DNA of 64,000 bases from Candidatus Zixiibacteriota bacterium (GTDB lineage: Bacteria > Zixibacteria > MSB-5A5 > GN15 > JAAZOE01). This document shows, in pieces, positions 18,428 to 27,381 of this stretch. The stretch's first letter is position 1. Each line of letters opens with the position of its first letter. The stretch covers positions 1-64,000 of the forward strand of contig JAZGGI010000033.1 of NCBI GenBank assembly GCA_036480375.1, written 5' to 3'. The position numbers and the translations under genes were made by a program. The notes under the pieces were generated by a model. The model made no database searches and had not been told where the DNA came from. It saw only the letters and a program-made list of their open reading frames with translations.

Positions 18428-18652
18428 ATGCCATTTATTGAAGTCAAATTAATCGAGGGTGTCTTTTCCGACGCTCAAAAAAAGGAAATCATCGAAAAAC
18501 TCACCGATACGATGGTCTCTATCGAAGGTGAGAACATGCGCGAAGTCACCACGGTAGTGATTGAGGAAATGAAAAGCGGTTCTTGGGGAATCGGCGGAAA
18601 GGCATTAACCACCGAAGATGTAAAAGCCCTCGCGGCCGGGACCCCCGCTTGA
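18428..18652 (+). CDS. 4-oxalocrotonate tautomerase-family protein
   Basis: A 74-residue protein of the 4-OT superfamily. Met removal exposes Pro-1 (MPFIEVKLIEG), the catalytic base, and a SWGIGG segment follows in the C-terminal half. The start is at 18428, with AAAGGAG nine bases upstream; earlier in-frame starts lack one. Family members isomerise enol/keto unsaturated acids as hexamers. The gene is alone between the efflux operon and pckG, so the physiological substrate is open. Confidence 0.93.
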   Translation: MPFIEVKLIEGVFSDAQKKEIIEKLTDTMVSIEGENMREVTTVVIEEMKSGSWGIGGKALTTEDVKALAAGTPA

Positions 18653-18690
18653 TTTTCAATTCCAAAGGATAGTCCTTTAAAAAGTATTTC

Positions 18691-18730
18691 AAAAAAGAGG
18701 CGTCCCTATTATTGTATGGGGACGCCTCTT
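18691..18730 (-). terminator. Terminator between tautomerase and pckG
   Basis: A perfect 12-bp stem (AAGAGGCGTCCC, 18695-18706, with 18719-18730). On the minus strand it is followed by a U-run (plus-strand A-run 18691-18696), so it primarily ends pckG. It may also stop read-through from the plus strand. Confidence 0.85.
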
Positions 18731-18755
18731 CTCATAGATATAAATCTTGTCAGAT

Positions 18756-20711
18756 TTACAGGTCTTGCGGTTTCACCACCGAACCGTGTTTGGCCTTAAG
18801 CTCTTCGAGACCGGCTTTCTGCTCCTTAAGTAATTCAAAGAATCTCTCAGGGATGCCACCTTCTTTTGTGTAGGCCTCGTCCTGCAAATCAATACGACCG
18901 ATGATATTATCGATATACAGCGAGAACTGCTTCGTGTAGAGTTCTTCCGAATAATCCTTGTCGATAATTTCCTTGAAGAATTTTTTCAAATCATCATATT
19001 TCGGAATATAGCCAATCGGAGTATCAATGGCTTCGACCTCTTTGTTTGCAAAACGATCCAGCCAGCTAAGCCATGCCGGAACATCTCTCTTCTCACCAAG
19101 AAGTCCATTGCCACTCCCGCCCCGCTCTTCATGAGTCAGGAAGTAATTTAGACCGGCAATAATCGGGCGACCCGCGTCGCTAAATTTCGGATTGCTGAAG
19201 AATTTCATTTGGGCATCCATATAATCGGCTAACGAGCCCGGAATAAACGGAGCATTCGCCCATGGTTGACGCTTAACGCCGGTGGCCCCAACTTCAGTTG
19301 CCGTCGCTTTCGATACAATCGAGGCTCCAATAACAACACCGCTATCTCCATCTTTTGAAACCCAAATAGGAGGCATGGTATCTGAGTCGCGTCCGGAATA
19401 AGTAAAGACTTTAACCGTCGCGCCTTCCGGGCTTTCACCAACTTCCTTGTTATAGGTAGCAATCTGATCACAGCGCAGAGTACAGCGAGAATTGGGATGC
19501 GAAAGCGGAATAGCTTTTCCATTTTCGTCAGTTTTGCCTTCGAACCATTCGCCCTGAAAATTAATTCCCTTCTTCGCATGTTCTTCACCATTACCGGTCC
19601 AGTGCGGTTTGTTATTCTCATCAATTAACACATTCGACCAGATAACTTCACTGCCTTCTTCACGGAGGCATTTCATCAGATGCGGATCGCCTTCGCGATT
19701 CACGTCCGCAACGATTCCGAAAATTCCCTGCTCTGGATTGACAGCCCGGCAAGTGCCGTCTTCAGCAATCCAAATCTGGGCCAGGTCATCGCCAATAAAG
19801 TCGGTACCGGCCATGGCGCTTGTAGTTTTACCGCATCCCGATGGGGCTGCACCTGCGACATAAGTCACGCGGCCGCCGGGTCCTTTTACGCCAGTTATGA
19901 ACATATGCTCAGAAAGTTCATCGCCGTGCTTGTAATAGGTGGCATAGTCAACCGAAAAACGATGATTGCCTTTCTTGAGAAGGAGAGTGTTTCCGGCATA
20001 GGTACAAAAAGTGGAAAATGTTGTGAACCAACTGCGATCCATCAAAATTCGTGCGTTGGGAAGATCTTCCGGAGTATTATTTCCTTCAGCGTGAACATTG
20101 GTATAAAATATTCCTTTTCTTTCTACTTCCGCGTCAAAATGCTCATAGCAATTACGATATAGGAGATCTCCCGAGTGTAGTACATAAGTTGAGGAAGAAA
20201 TTTCGATAGCCGGAATTGAACCGACGGCGCCAATCGGGCCGCGGCTGAAGAAACCGATCATCAATGTTTTTCCCGACATGATCCCCAGCATGAATTTCCT
20301 CACATAATCCATAGCGTCAGCGCGATCCAATTTCTTGGCCAGCGGGCTGAGCTTCTCGCCTTTGTTTACGATATAAAAAGTCTGGGCAACCAAACGACCC
20401 TGTTCCTTTGCCAGATCAAAATGTATCGTATGATCTTTCATTCCCAGGGGTTTTTCTTCGCCTTTCTTGAGAGAATATTCACGCACCCACTGCTTGTCCT
20501 CTTGGGAACCGGTATTGATAAAAACGTCTTTGGGTTTGCACATGGCAATCGCATTGGCAACCTTGAGCAGGGCTTCTTCATTTTTTATTTTCGAGAGTTT
20601 ATCGAGGGTTTCCTTGTTCAAGGTTTTCTCAAATAACGCATCAGCTTCTTGTTTGTTGTGAATCCCGCCAACGACTGCAAGTATGTCGTCACCTTTTTTC
20701 AATTCCAACAT
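18756..20711 (-). CDS. pckG: Phosphoenolpyruvate carboxykinase (GTP type)
   Basis: A 651-residue enzyme that interconverts oxaloacetate and PEP, the entry step of gluconeogenesis. The kinase P-loop reads PSGCGKTTSAM (about residues 290-300). It keeps the P-loop cysteine of GTP-PEPCKs but differs from the common SACGKTN form. GDDLAQIWI supplies metal-binding acids, and the C-terminal WANAPFIPGSLADYM region fits the GTP class. It is slightly longer than usual. Monocistronic, with a terminator at 18691-18730. The nucleotide assignment rests on overall similarity. Confidence 0.93.
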   Translation of the reverse strand: MLELKKGDDILAVVGGIHNKQEADALFEKTLNKETLDKLSKIKNEEALLKVANAIAMCKPKDVFINTGSQEDKQWVREYSLKKGEEKPLGMKDHTIHFDLAKEQGRLVAQTFYIVNKGEKLSPLAKKLDRADAMDYVRKFMLGIMSGKTLMIGFFSRGPIGAVGSIPAIEISSSTYVLHSGDLLYRNCYEHFDAEVERKGIFYTNVHAEGNNTPEDLPNARILMDRSWFTTFSTFCTYAGNTLLLKKGNHRFSVDYATYYKHGDELSEHMFITGVKGPGGRVTYVAGAAPSGCGKTTSAMAGTDFIGDDLAQIWIAEDGTCRAVNPEQGIFGIVADVNREGDPHLMKCLREEGSEVIWSNVLIDENNKPHWTGNGEEHAKKGINFQGEWFEGKTDENGKAIPLSHPNSRCTLRCDQIATYNKEVGESPEGATVKVFTYSGRDSDTMPPIWVSKDGDSGVVIGASIVSKATATEVGATGVKRQPWANAPFIPGSLADYMDAQMKFFSNPKFSDAGRPIIAGLNYFLTHEERGGSGNGLLGEKRDVPAWLSWLDRFANKEVEAIDTPIGYIPKYDDLKKFFKEIIDKDYSEELYTKQFSLYIDNIIGRIDLQDEAYTKEGGIPERFFELLKEQKAGLEELKAKHGSVVKPQDL

Positions 20712-21166
20712 GATTTATTTCCTTCCTTATTTCTGTTATCCCTCCAGAACTTGATAAAAACGTCTGAACGGTTTAGTATTTTTTAAATCCGCCTTTTTTC
20801 CCCAGCTCAATTTCTCTTTTAACTTCAACTTCGCTTAGACACAAGATTATTAAATCCTCGGTCAATTCACATATTGAGCCATTTACTAATAGGTCACGTT
20901 TGACCGATTAACAAAAGGCTAAGCTATAAAGAAAATTTCTGATACGCAAGTACTCAATGTTTTATTTTTGCCTAATAGTCATTTATTTTTTCATGAACAA
21001 TTTCCTATCCAAATGCCAACGATACGGGATGAATATTATCGCCTTATAATCAATTTCCATAGTATGCCGGTTTCCGGGACAATTATTATTTATGTTTTGG
21101 GCTGGAATTTTTTCGTGGATTTTTTATATTGGCTCTAATTAGTTTATTCTTTTCAGGAGCACGAAA
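20712..21166. other. Gene-free region upstream of pckG and the YtoQ gene
   Basis: A 455-base divergent intergenic region between pckG (minus) and the YtoQ-like gene (plus). It contains one perfect dyad GGTCA-CGTT-TGACC at 20892-20905, about 180 bases upstream of pckG, which could be a regulator site. No gene or RNA fold was recognised. Confidence 0.5.
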
Positions 21167-21622
21167 ATGGCAAAAATATGGAAAATATATTTATCTGGAG
21201 AAATCCATTCTAACTGGAGAGAAAAAATTACGTCAGCTGCAAAAAAGGCACGACTTCCTGCTGAATTTTATGAGCCCGTAACCAATCATTCAGCCAGTGA
21301 TGATTGCGGAGTAGAAATCCTTGGTGAAGAATCCGATATATTCTGGCACGACCACAAAGGCGCAAAAATTAATGCCATTAGAACCCGGACTTTGATTGAA
21401 GACACCGACATCGTAGTTGTTCGATTTGGCGACAAATATAAGCAATGGAATGCCGCTTTTGATGCTGGATATGCGGCGGCGCTAAATATCCCGATAATTG
21501 TTCAGCGCCCGAAAGAATTTATACACCCCCTCAAAGAACTCGATTCTGCCGCTTATGCCGTTTGCGAAACTGTAGAACAGGTAATACGAATTCTCAAGTA
21601 TATAACCTTGGGGAAATTGTAA
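21167..21622 (+). CDS. YtoQ-family protein
   Basis: A 151-residue cytosolic protein matching the YtoQ family (WKIYLSGEIHSNWREKI at the start; DDCGVEILGEESDIFWHDHKGA; VVVRFGDKYKQWNAAFDAGYA). The fold resembles nucleoside 2-deoxyribosyltransferases, but no family function is established to my knowledge. Length is complete for the family. AGGAGCACGAAA precedes the ATG. The following S9 peptidase gene begins 98 bases downstream and may be separately expressed. Confidence 0.9.
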   Translation: MAKIWKIYLSGEIHSNWREKITSAAKKARLPAEFYEPVTNHSASDDCGVEILGEESDIFWHDHKGAKINAIRTRTLIEDTDIVVVRFGDKYKQWNAAFDAGYAAALNIPIIVQRPKEFIHPLKELDSAAYAVCETVEQVIRILKYITLGKL

Positions 21623-21720
21623 AATAACTGAAAATCATTGGCGAACTTCTTTGAAAACAGTACAACACAAGTTTTGATTTGTTTAGGAATTTAACTCATT
21701 CAAATTTTATAGGTGAATCA

Positions 21721-24117
21721 ATGAAACCGATCAGATTTTTAGCGCTTTTTTGCTCGTTATGGGTGCTGATACTTCCCGTACTCGCGGACCAAATCAATTC
21801 AGCCGAAGAGTTATCTCCGCTGACTGTAAAAAAGATCATGCGTGACAGAGCATGGATGGGAAATTGGCCCAGAAGAGCTTACTGGGGCGAACATAGTCAA
21901 AAAGTGTATTTCCGATGGAATCCCGAAAATGCCGACAACGATTCCCTGTATGTGATAGATATAAATAGCAATAATCCACGTAAAGTCTCTTCGGAAGAAA
22001 GTGATTCTCAGCCAAACCGTTACGGCGATTACGACAAGAATCGAAATCGCAAATTATTTGAACGCGATGGCGATATATTCTTGTATAATCTTAAGGATAA
22101 ATCAACTAAACAAATCACAAACACTGTCCGCCGCGAATCCAGCCCTCGCTTCACACACGATGGATTAAAAATAACTTACATTGATGATGGTAATTTGTTC
22201 ATCTGGAATCTTAATGATGGGACTATCCGCCAAATAACCAATTTCCGGGAAGGCTCAAAAAGTAAAAAAAACGTGGGGGCTAAATCCAAACATGAAAAAT
22301 GGCTGAGTGAGCAGCAAAAAGATCTGTTTCAGTCATTTCAGGAAAAAAGCAAGATTGATGATGAAGAAAATCAGATTCGAGCCAAAAAAGATTCAAATCG
22401 CCCGTCGAAGATTTTTGTAGGTAGAAAACACCAGTCAAATATTAAATTGAGTCCGAATGAGAACTTTATCACTTTTCGCATAACTCAAAGCCCACCGGAA
22501 TATTCCTCTACAATCGTTCCGAATTACGTTACTCGAAGCGGTTTCACCGAGGATATTAATAGCCGTACCAAGGTTGGACGAGAGGGATCGACTTACGAAT
22601 TTGGGATATATGATAGAGAAAGAGATACTGTTTACTTTATTGAAACCGATAGTATTCCGGGTATATTCGACCAGCCGGAGTATTATGCTGACTATCCGTC
22701 TCTCGCCGATAGTACCAACCCTCCTTCTAAGCGTGAAGTCATAATATATGGCCCTATTTGGTCGGATGAGGATAACAAGGCTGTAGTTGAAATACTATCA
22801 TCGGATAATAAAGACCGCTGGATAGTGCTTTTGAATTTATCCGACGGAGGGATGAAATTACTTGACCGTCAGCACGATGAGGCCTGGATCGGAGGACCCG
22901 GAATCAGAGGACGGTATTCACGAAATATCGGTTGGCTGCCCGATAATAATACCGTTTGGTTTCAATCGGAAGAAACGGGGTATTCGCATCTTTATACCGT
23001 CGATGTCATTTCCGGTCAAAAAAAACAACTTACTTCCGGTTCGTTCGAAATACGGAATCTTAAAATGTCGCGCGACAAAAAGTATTGGTATTTCGTCTCC
23101 AATGAAATTCATCCCGGGGAACAACAATTCTATCGGATGAAAATATCGGGAGGAAAACGTGAGCGTATCACAACCTTAAGCGGCGGCTTTGAAGTTTCGA
23201 TGTCACCCGACGAGAAAACTCTGGCCATTCTTCACTCGACGCCGAATCATCCCCCCGAATTATACCTTATGGAAAACAAACCGGGTGCACCGATGAAAAA
23301 GATCACTTCCTCTCTTACCGACGAATTTTTATCATACTCGTGGAGGACTCCGGAAATTATCACCTTTACCGCGAGAGATTCTGCCGTTGTCTATGCCCGG
23401 CTTTTTAAACCGGATGAGGTTTCTCCGAACACTCCCGCCGTAATGTTTGTTCACGGCGCCGGATATCTGCAAAACGCTCATATGCGATGGAGCGGTTATT
23501 ATCGGGAATACATGTTTCATAATTTACTGGCCGATAACGGTTACATCGTTCTCGATGTTGACTATCGGGGCAGCGCCGGATACGGGCGCGATTGGCGAAC
23601 CGGCATATATCGTCACATGGGCGGAAAAGATCTGGACGACTATGTTGACGGCGCTCGATATTTGGTATCCCAACACGGCGTTGACTCGACCCGGATCGGC
23701 ATATATGGAGGTTCTTATGGGGGATTCTTAACGCTCATGGCGCTCTTTAAAGAACCTGCAGTGTTCAAAGCCGGAGCGGCCCTGAGGTCGGTTACTGATT
23801 GGGCTCATTACAATCATGAATATACGTCCGATATTCTAAACGTACCGCATTTGGATAGTATTGCCTATACCCGAAGCTCACCCATTTATTTCGCCGAAGG
23901 TTTTCAGGGCGCGTTATTAATGTGCCATGGAATGCTGGACAGGAATGTTCATTATCAGGATATTGTCCGCCTTTGCCAACGATTAATTGAACTGGGTAAG
24001 GACAATTGGGAACTGGCTTCATACCCCCTGGATGGACATACTTTTAGAAAAGAAGAAAACTGGACCGATGAATACAGCCGTATTTTCAAATTGTTTGAGG
24101 AAAATCTGAAAAAATAA
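21721..24117 (+). CDS. Secreted S9 (dipeptidyl/acylaminoacyl peptidase-like) serine peptidase
   Basis: A 798-residue exported protein starting at ATG 21721 (AGGTGA upstream), with a signal peptide ending VLADQ. The N-terminal two-thirds is a WD40/TolB-like beta-propeller with repeated DGxxxxxWNL-type blades. The C-terminal alpha/beta-hydrolase domain carries the nucleophile in GGSYGG, the acid in HGMLDRNVH and the His in LDGHTF. Such enzymes cleave short peptides in the periplasm. A bidirectional terminator follows at 24154-24179. Confidence 0.93.
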   Translation: MKPIRFLALFCSLWVLILPVLADQINSAEELSPLTVKKIMRDRAWMGNWPRRAYWGEHSQKVYFRWNPENADNDSLYVIDINSNNPRKVSSEESDSQPNRYGDYDKNRNRKLFERDGDIFLYNLKDKSTKQITNTVRRESSPRFTHDGLKITYIDDGNLFIWNLNDGTIRQITNFREGSKSKKNVGAKSKHEKWLSEQQKDLFQSFQEKSKIDDEENQIRAKKDSNRPSKIFVGRKHQSNIKLSPNENFITFRITQSPPEYSSTIVPNYVTRSGFTEDINSRTKVGREGSTYEFGIYDRERDTVYFIETDSIPGIFDQPEYYADYPSLADSTNPPSKREVIIYGPIWSDEDNKAVVEILSSDNKDRWIVLLNLSDGGMKLLDRQHDEAWIGGPGIRGRYSRNIGWLPDNNTVWFQSEETGYSHLYTVDVISGQKKQLTSGSFEIRNLKMSRDKKYWYFVSNEIHPGEQQFYRMKISGGKRERITTLSGGFEVSMSPDEKTLAILHSTPNHPPELYLMENKPGAPMKKITSSLTDEFLSYSWRTPEIITFTARDSAVVYARLFKPDEVSPNTPAVMFVHGAGYLQNAHMRWSGYYREYMFHNLLADNGYIVLDVDYRGSAGYGRDWRTGIYRHMGGKDLDDYVDGARYLVSQHGVDSTRIGIYGGSYGGFLTLMALFKEPAVFKAGAALRSVTDWAHYNHEYTSDILNVPHLDSIAYTRSSPIYFAEGFQGALLMCHGMLDRNVHYQDIVRLCQRLIELGKDNWELASYPLDGHTFRKEENWTDEYSRIFKLFEENLKK

Positions 24118-24153
24118 ATCAGCCAATTTTTCGGAAACAAATATAGGCAAAAA

Positions 24154-24182
24154 AAATACCACCCCGAAGGGCGGTATTTTAT
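24154..24182 (+). terminator. Bidirectional terminator between S9 peptidase and PEP-CTERM gene
   Basis: Stem AAATACCACCC (24154-24164) with GGGCGGTATTT (24169-24179), one internal mismatch, CGAA tetraloop, and A/T runs on both sides. It can serve the convergent genes on both strands. Confidence 0.85.
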
Positions 24183-24199
24183 CATCCATTAAACTTGTA

Positions 24200-24832
24200 T
24201 TACTTTCTGAATTTGCGAACCAAGCCAGTTCCGAGTAAACCCAATCCCAAAAGAGCCATTGAAGTCGGCTCTGGAATCGTAACAACCTTCAGTGACGCGA
24301 AGTCAATAGCAACGTTATCCACAGTGCTACCAACAGTGCCACTCGCAAAATCAACATCCAGTATACCGTCCGCCAACGTCACAGCGCCAAGAGAGAACTG
24401 GAATACCTGTGATCCCCATGCACCCATCTCTACTCCGGCAAAAGCATTGACAACTTCAATACCGTCAAACCAGAGCCTGCTCTGGCCCCCAGCGGTAGTC
24501 TGAATACCGGAAAGATCAATCATAAAGGTACCTTCATGGAACGCTGAAGGAGCAAACGGGGCGAAATTAAAGGTGGCGTTCAGGGTATTTCGCGGCTCGA
24601 TATCAGTAAATTGAGCGCCGTTGGTAGCGGCCAATTCGGCCGCAGAGCGGTTATCGAAAATCCAACCTCCACCGGGAGTAGGATCATCGGAAAATGGCAA
24701 AGTGGCGTTGTCAGCCACGCCGTAACCATATCCGTCATTGTCACCAATCATTTCAAAATAACTGAAACCAAATGACGGAGTGGACAGGCTGAGCAAGCAA
24801 ATCGCAAATCCGAGTACCAAGATCTTTTTCAT
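24200..24832 (-). CDS. PEP-CTERM sorting-domain protein
   Basis: A 210-residue exported protein with an N-terminal signal peptide and a C-terminal PEP-CTERM signal: Pro-Glu-Pro (IPEPTSMALLGLG), a hydrophobic helix and a basic tail (RKFRK). The middle is a low-cysteine beta-rich domain, possibly a carbohydrate-binding or DUF642-like fold; not assigned. PEP-CTERM proteins are cut by exosortase and often end up glycosylated in the envelope or matrix. No exosortase is in the window. AGGAGG precedes the start, and a sigma-54-like element lies at 24880-24894. Confidence 0.92.
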   Translation of the reverse strand: MKKILVLGFAICLLSLSTPSFGFSYFEMIGDNDGYGYGVADNATLPFSDDPTPGGGWIFDNRSAAELAATNGAQFTDIEPRNTLNATFNFAPFAPSAFHEGTFMIDLSGIQTTAGGQSRLWFDGIEVVNAFAGVEMGAWGSQVFQFSLGAVTLADGILDVDFASGTVGSTVDNVAIDFASLKVVTIPEPTSMALLGLGLLGTGLVRKFRK

Positions 24833-25408
24833 TTCAACCTCCTAAATAACTTATTTTTGTTTTACCTAATTTTCTTTGAGCAAAATTCATACCAATTCAA
24901 TCGATTTTTTAAATCATTACCTTATAATAACTTATAATTTTACCCTCAACCAGGCCCGCAAAATTGTTAGTATGTCTGACATTTTTAGTAAACTTCACAC
25001 GCAAGAATTGATTATCCTGTTGAATAACAATCAATTACGCCAAATCCGGTTTTGTCCAATTGCTGAACACTTTTCGATAGACTTTAAAAACTTGCCGATA
25101 TTATTCAAAAAACATATAAGAAATCGAAGTTTAAAAGGGAAATATACTCCATAACTATACTATTAAGTTATTCATAGACAACTCCTTAATAACTTATCGA
25201 CCAATTCAGAGTTTTCTCATTTTCTCACGGGAATCCTGGGTGCCTTTCCTGTATTCCGGTGAGTTGGATAACAGATTCCTCTAAATTCTGCCCAAAAATG
25301 CATTACATTTTATGGATTTTGGCCTCTCGACATTAAACAAAGAAGACGACTTTGCGTCTTATTAAGAATAAAAAGGACATTGCAGCCATATAATTAACGG
25401 GAGCCAAA
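24833..25408. other. Divergent intergenic region
   Basis: About 575 bases between the PEP-CTERM gene and the propeller gene. It holds the sigma-54-like element (24880-24894) and a short dyad TGTC-T-GACA at 24974-24982 that could be an activator site. An open frame at 24876-25154 overlaps this promoter and has no ribosome binding site, so it is not called. Nothing else is recognised. Confidence 0.5.
24880..24894 (-). promoter_or_regulatory. Sigma-54-type (-24/-12) promoter of PEP-CTERM gene 1
   Basis: The minus strand reads TGGTATG-AATT-TTGC, i.e. GG-N10-GC with intact TGG, A, G and TTGC against the consensus TGGCACG-N4-TTGC. It lies 48 bases upstream of the start codon, giving a leader of roughly 36 bases. 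The same type of element precedes the second PEP-CTERM gene. Confidence 0.6.
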
Positions 25409-27292
25409 ATGAAAAATCTTATTTCTCTCAGAATTTTTATTCTCCTTCTTCTTCTAATTTTTTTTAACATCGCCACATTGCCTAAGCAGGCCTGTTCCGA
25501 AACAGTCGGATTTGATTCAAATCGCTGGACTATTTTGGCGGGGCAGGTTACTGAGCACCTCGGACGAACCGCCTTTGAAGGAATTGCGGTTCTCGGAGAT
25601 GTTGAATTTGAAGATGGAATAATCGAATTCGATATTGCGGCGATAACTGACCGCGAAAAATCATATCCCGGAATCATATTCCGCATCCAGGGTCAAAATT
25701 ATGAGCGTTTTTATGTTCGTCCTCATCGTTCGGCTCTTTATTCGGATGTGTTACAGTATACGCCTACTATTAACGGCGTCGCCGGATGGCAGTTATACTC
25801 GGGTGACGGATGCACCGAGAAGGCCACTATTCCCGTCGGCCAATGGATACATATGAAAATGGTTATCAAAGGAACTCAAGCTCAATTATTTATCGATGAT
25901 AATGAAAAACCGGCACTGTCAATATCGGAATTGAAATTGGGGCCAAGAAGAGGATCGATTGGTGTTTTCGGTCCCGCAGTCGGCGTGTCATATTTTTCTA
26001 ATTTCTCCTATACTCTTGATTCCACAGTTCAGATTGATCCTATACCGATTAAAGAACCCGTTTTTGGCGTTATCAAGAATTGGGAATTATCCGAACCTGT
26101 TAACCGACTGGAAATTGACGACGAAAAAACGCCCGATCAACTGGGATTGACTGAGTTATCCTGGAAGAGCGTCGAAAGTGATCCATTCGGCCTGGTTGAT
26201 ATATGTCAGCATTATACATGGAATTATTTTAATGCCAATTTAGTTTGGGCTAAAACCACGATTAACTCTTCTGAAGATCAATTGAGAAAATTCTCATTCG
26301 GGTATAGCGATGCCGTGAATATTTTCTTAAACGGCCAATTGATCTTTTCGGGAGTCAGCACCTATCAGGGCCGCGACCCGTCATTTTTGGGTATCATCGG
26401 ATTATTTGACGCTCTTTATCTGCCTTTAAAGAACGGTGACAACGAACTTATCTTCGCGGTCATGGAAACTTTTGGCGGCTGGGGCTTTATGTGCCAGGAC
26501 GCCGATACCGTTTATCTTGCTGATGGTGTTACTAAAGTCTGGGAAATTGAGAATGAAGTCAGAATGCCGGAATCGGCCGTCTACGATGCCGAAAAAGATC
26601 TGCTTTATATCACCAATTATTATAACGCCGGCCAGGAATTTATTTCAAAAATTACTCCCGACGGTCACATTCAGGAATTGAAGTGGATCACCGATCTCAA
26701 TAAGCCGACCGGATTAGCCATGTATAAGGATAAGTTATATACCGTTGAGCGAACCGGCCTGGTCGAGATTGATAAAGAAAGCGGTCAAATCTTAAACCGC
26801 TTTCCAATTCCCAATCCCGGCTTCCCCAATGACTTCACTATCGATGAAAACGGTATAGGATATCTATCTGATAGTGACGGCAACACGATCTATAAATTCG
26901 CCAATGGAGAGCTAAAAATTTGGTTGCAATCTGATGACATCATCTCACCCAACGCAATTCATTATGAAAAAGGGAGACTATTGGTCGGATGCACCGGAGA
27001 TGGGATTCTAAAATCAGTCGATATTGAAACGCAGAAGATTACACCCATTGTCAGCCTGGGAGCCGGGGCTTTAATGGACGGAATTACGCCTGATGGCCGG
27101 GGCAATTATATTATATCCGATTTTTATGGAAGGGTATTTCGCGTCAATTCCGCGGGAGAAAAAACACCTTTGATAAACACCAACGCGATTGACAGGTTTA
27201 CAGCCGATATTACTTTTATTCCCGAGAAAAATTTGTTGATCGTACCGCGACTGTATAATAGCAAATTGGCCGCTTATACCATATTGCCATAA
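25409..27292 (+). CDS. Secreted two-domain protein: LamG-like module plus SMP-30/NHL propeller
   Basis: A 627-residue exported protein (hydrophobic signal 8-26, cleavage near ACSE). Residues about 30-200 resemble a concanavalin/LamG-like jelly roll (WIHMKMVIKGTQAQLFIDDN). Residues about 215-380 form a second beta domain. From about 385 a six-bladed propeller resembles SMP-30/gluconolactonase or NHL repeats (PESAVYDAEKDLLYITNYY, DGITPDGRGNYIISDFYG). A role in binding or processing extracellular carbohydrate is inferred; catalytic metal ligands were not assigned. A terminator follows. Confidence 0.85.
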   Translation: MKNLISLRIFILLLLLIFFNIATLPKQACSETVGFDSNRWTILAGQVTEHLGRTAFEGIAVLGDVEFEDGIIEFDIAAITDREKSYPGIIFRIQGQNYERFYVRPHRSALYSDVLQYTPTINGVAGWQLYSGDGCTEKATIPVGQWIHMKMVIKGTQAQLFIDDNEKPALSISELKLGPRRGSIGVFGPAVGVSYFSNFSYTLDSTVQIDPIPIKEPVFGVIKNWELSEPVNRLEIDDEKTPDQLGLTELSWKSVESDPFGLVDICQHYTWNYFNANLVWAKTTINSSEDQLRKFSFGYSDAVNIFLNGQLIFSGVSTYQGRDPSFLGIIGLFDALYLPLKNGDNELIFAVMETFGGWGFMCQDADTVYLADGVTKVWEIENEVRMPESAVYDAEKDLLYITNYYNAGQEFISKITPDGHIQELKWITDLNKPTGLAMYKDKLYTVERTGLVEIDKESGQILNRFPIPNPGFPNDFTIDENGIGYLSDSDGNTIYKFANGELKIWLQSDDIISPNAIHYEKGRLLVGCTGDGILKSVDIETQKITPIVSLGAGALMDGITPDGRGNYIISDFYGRVFRVNSAGEKTPLINTNAIDRFTADITFIPEKNLLIVPRLYNSKLAAYTILP

Positions 27293-27320
27293 AATCGTAA
27301 ATACATCATGCTCGACAACT

Positions 27321-27353
27321 AAGGCGGGATGCCCAAAATGGCTTCCCGCCTTT
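27321..27353 (+). terminator. Bidirectional terminator
   Basis: Stem AAGGCGGGA (27321-27329) with TCCCGCCTT (27344-27352), extended by an inner GCC/GGC pairing. It sits between the convergent propeller and amidase genes. Confidence 0.85.
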
Positions 27354-27381
27354 ATCGTATTCTAAATTGAAACTCCAATAG

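Noticed and set aside
19229-20162. Frames overlapping pckG on both strands
   Set aside because: Shadows of the highly conserved PEPCK frame.
24876-25154. Open frame of 92 codons upstream of PEP-CTERM gene 1
   Set aside because: It starts at the sigma-54-like element, has no ribosome binding site, and shows no protein-like pattern.
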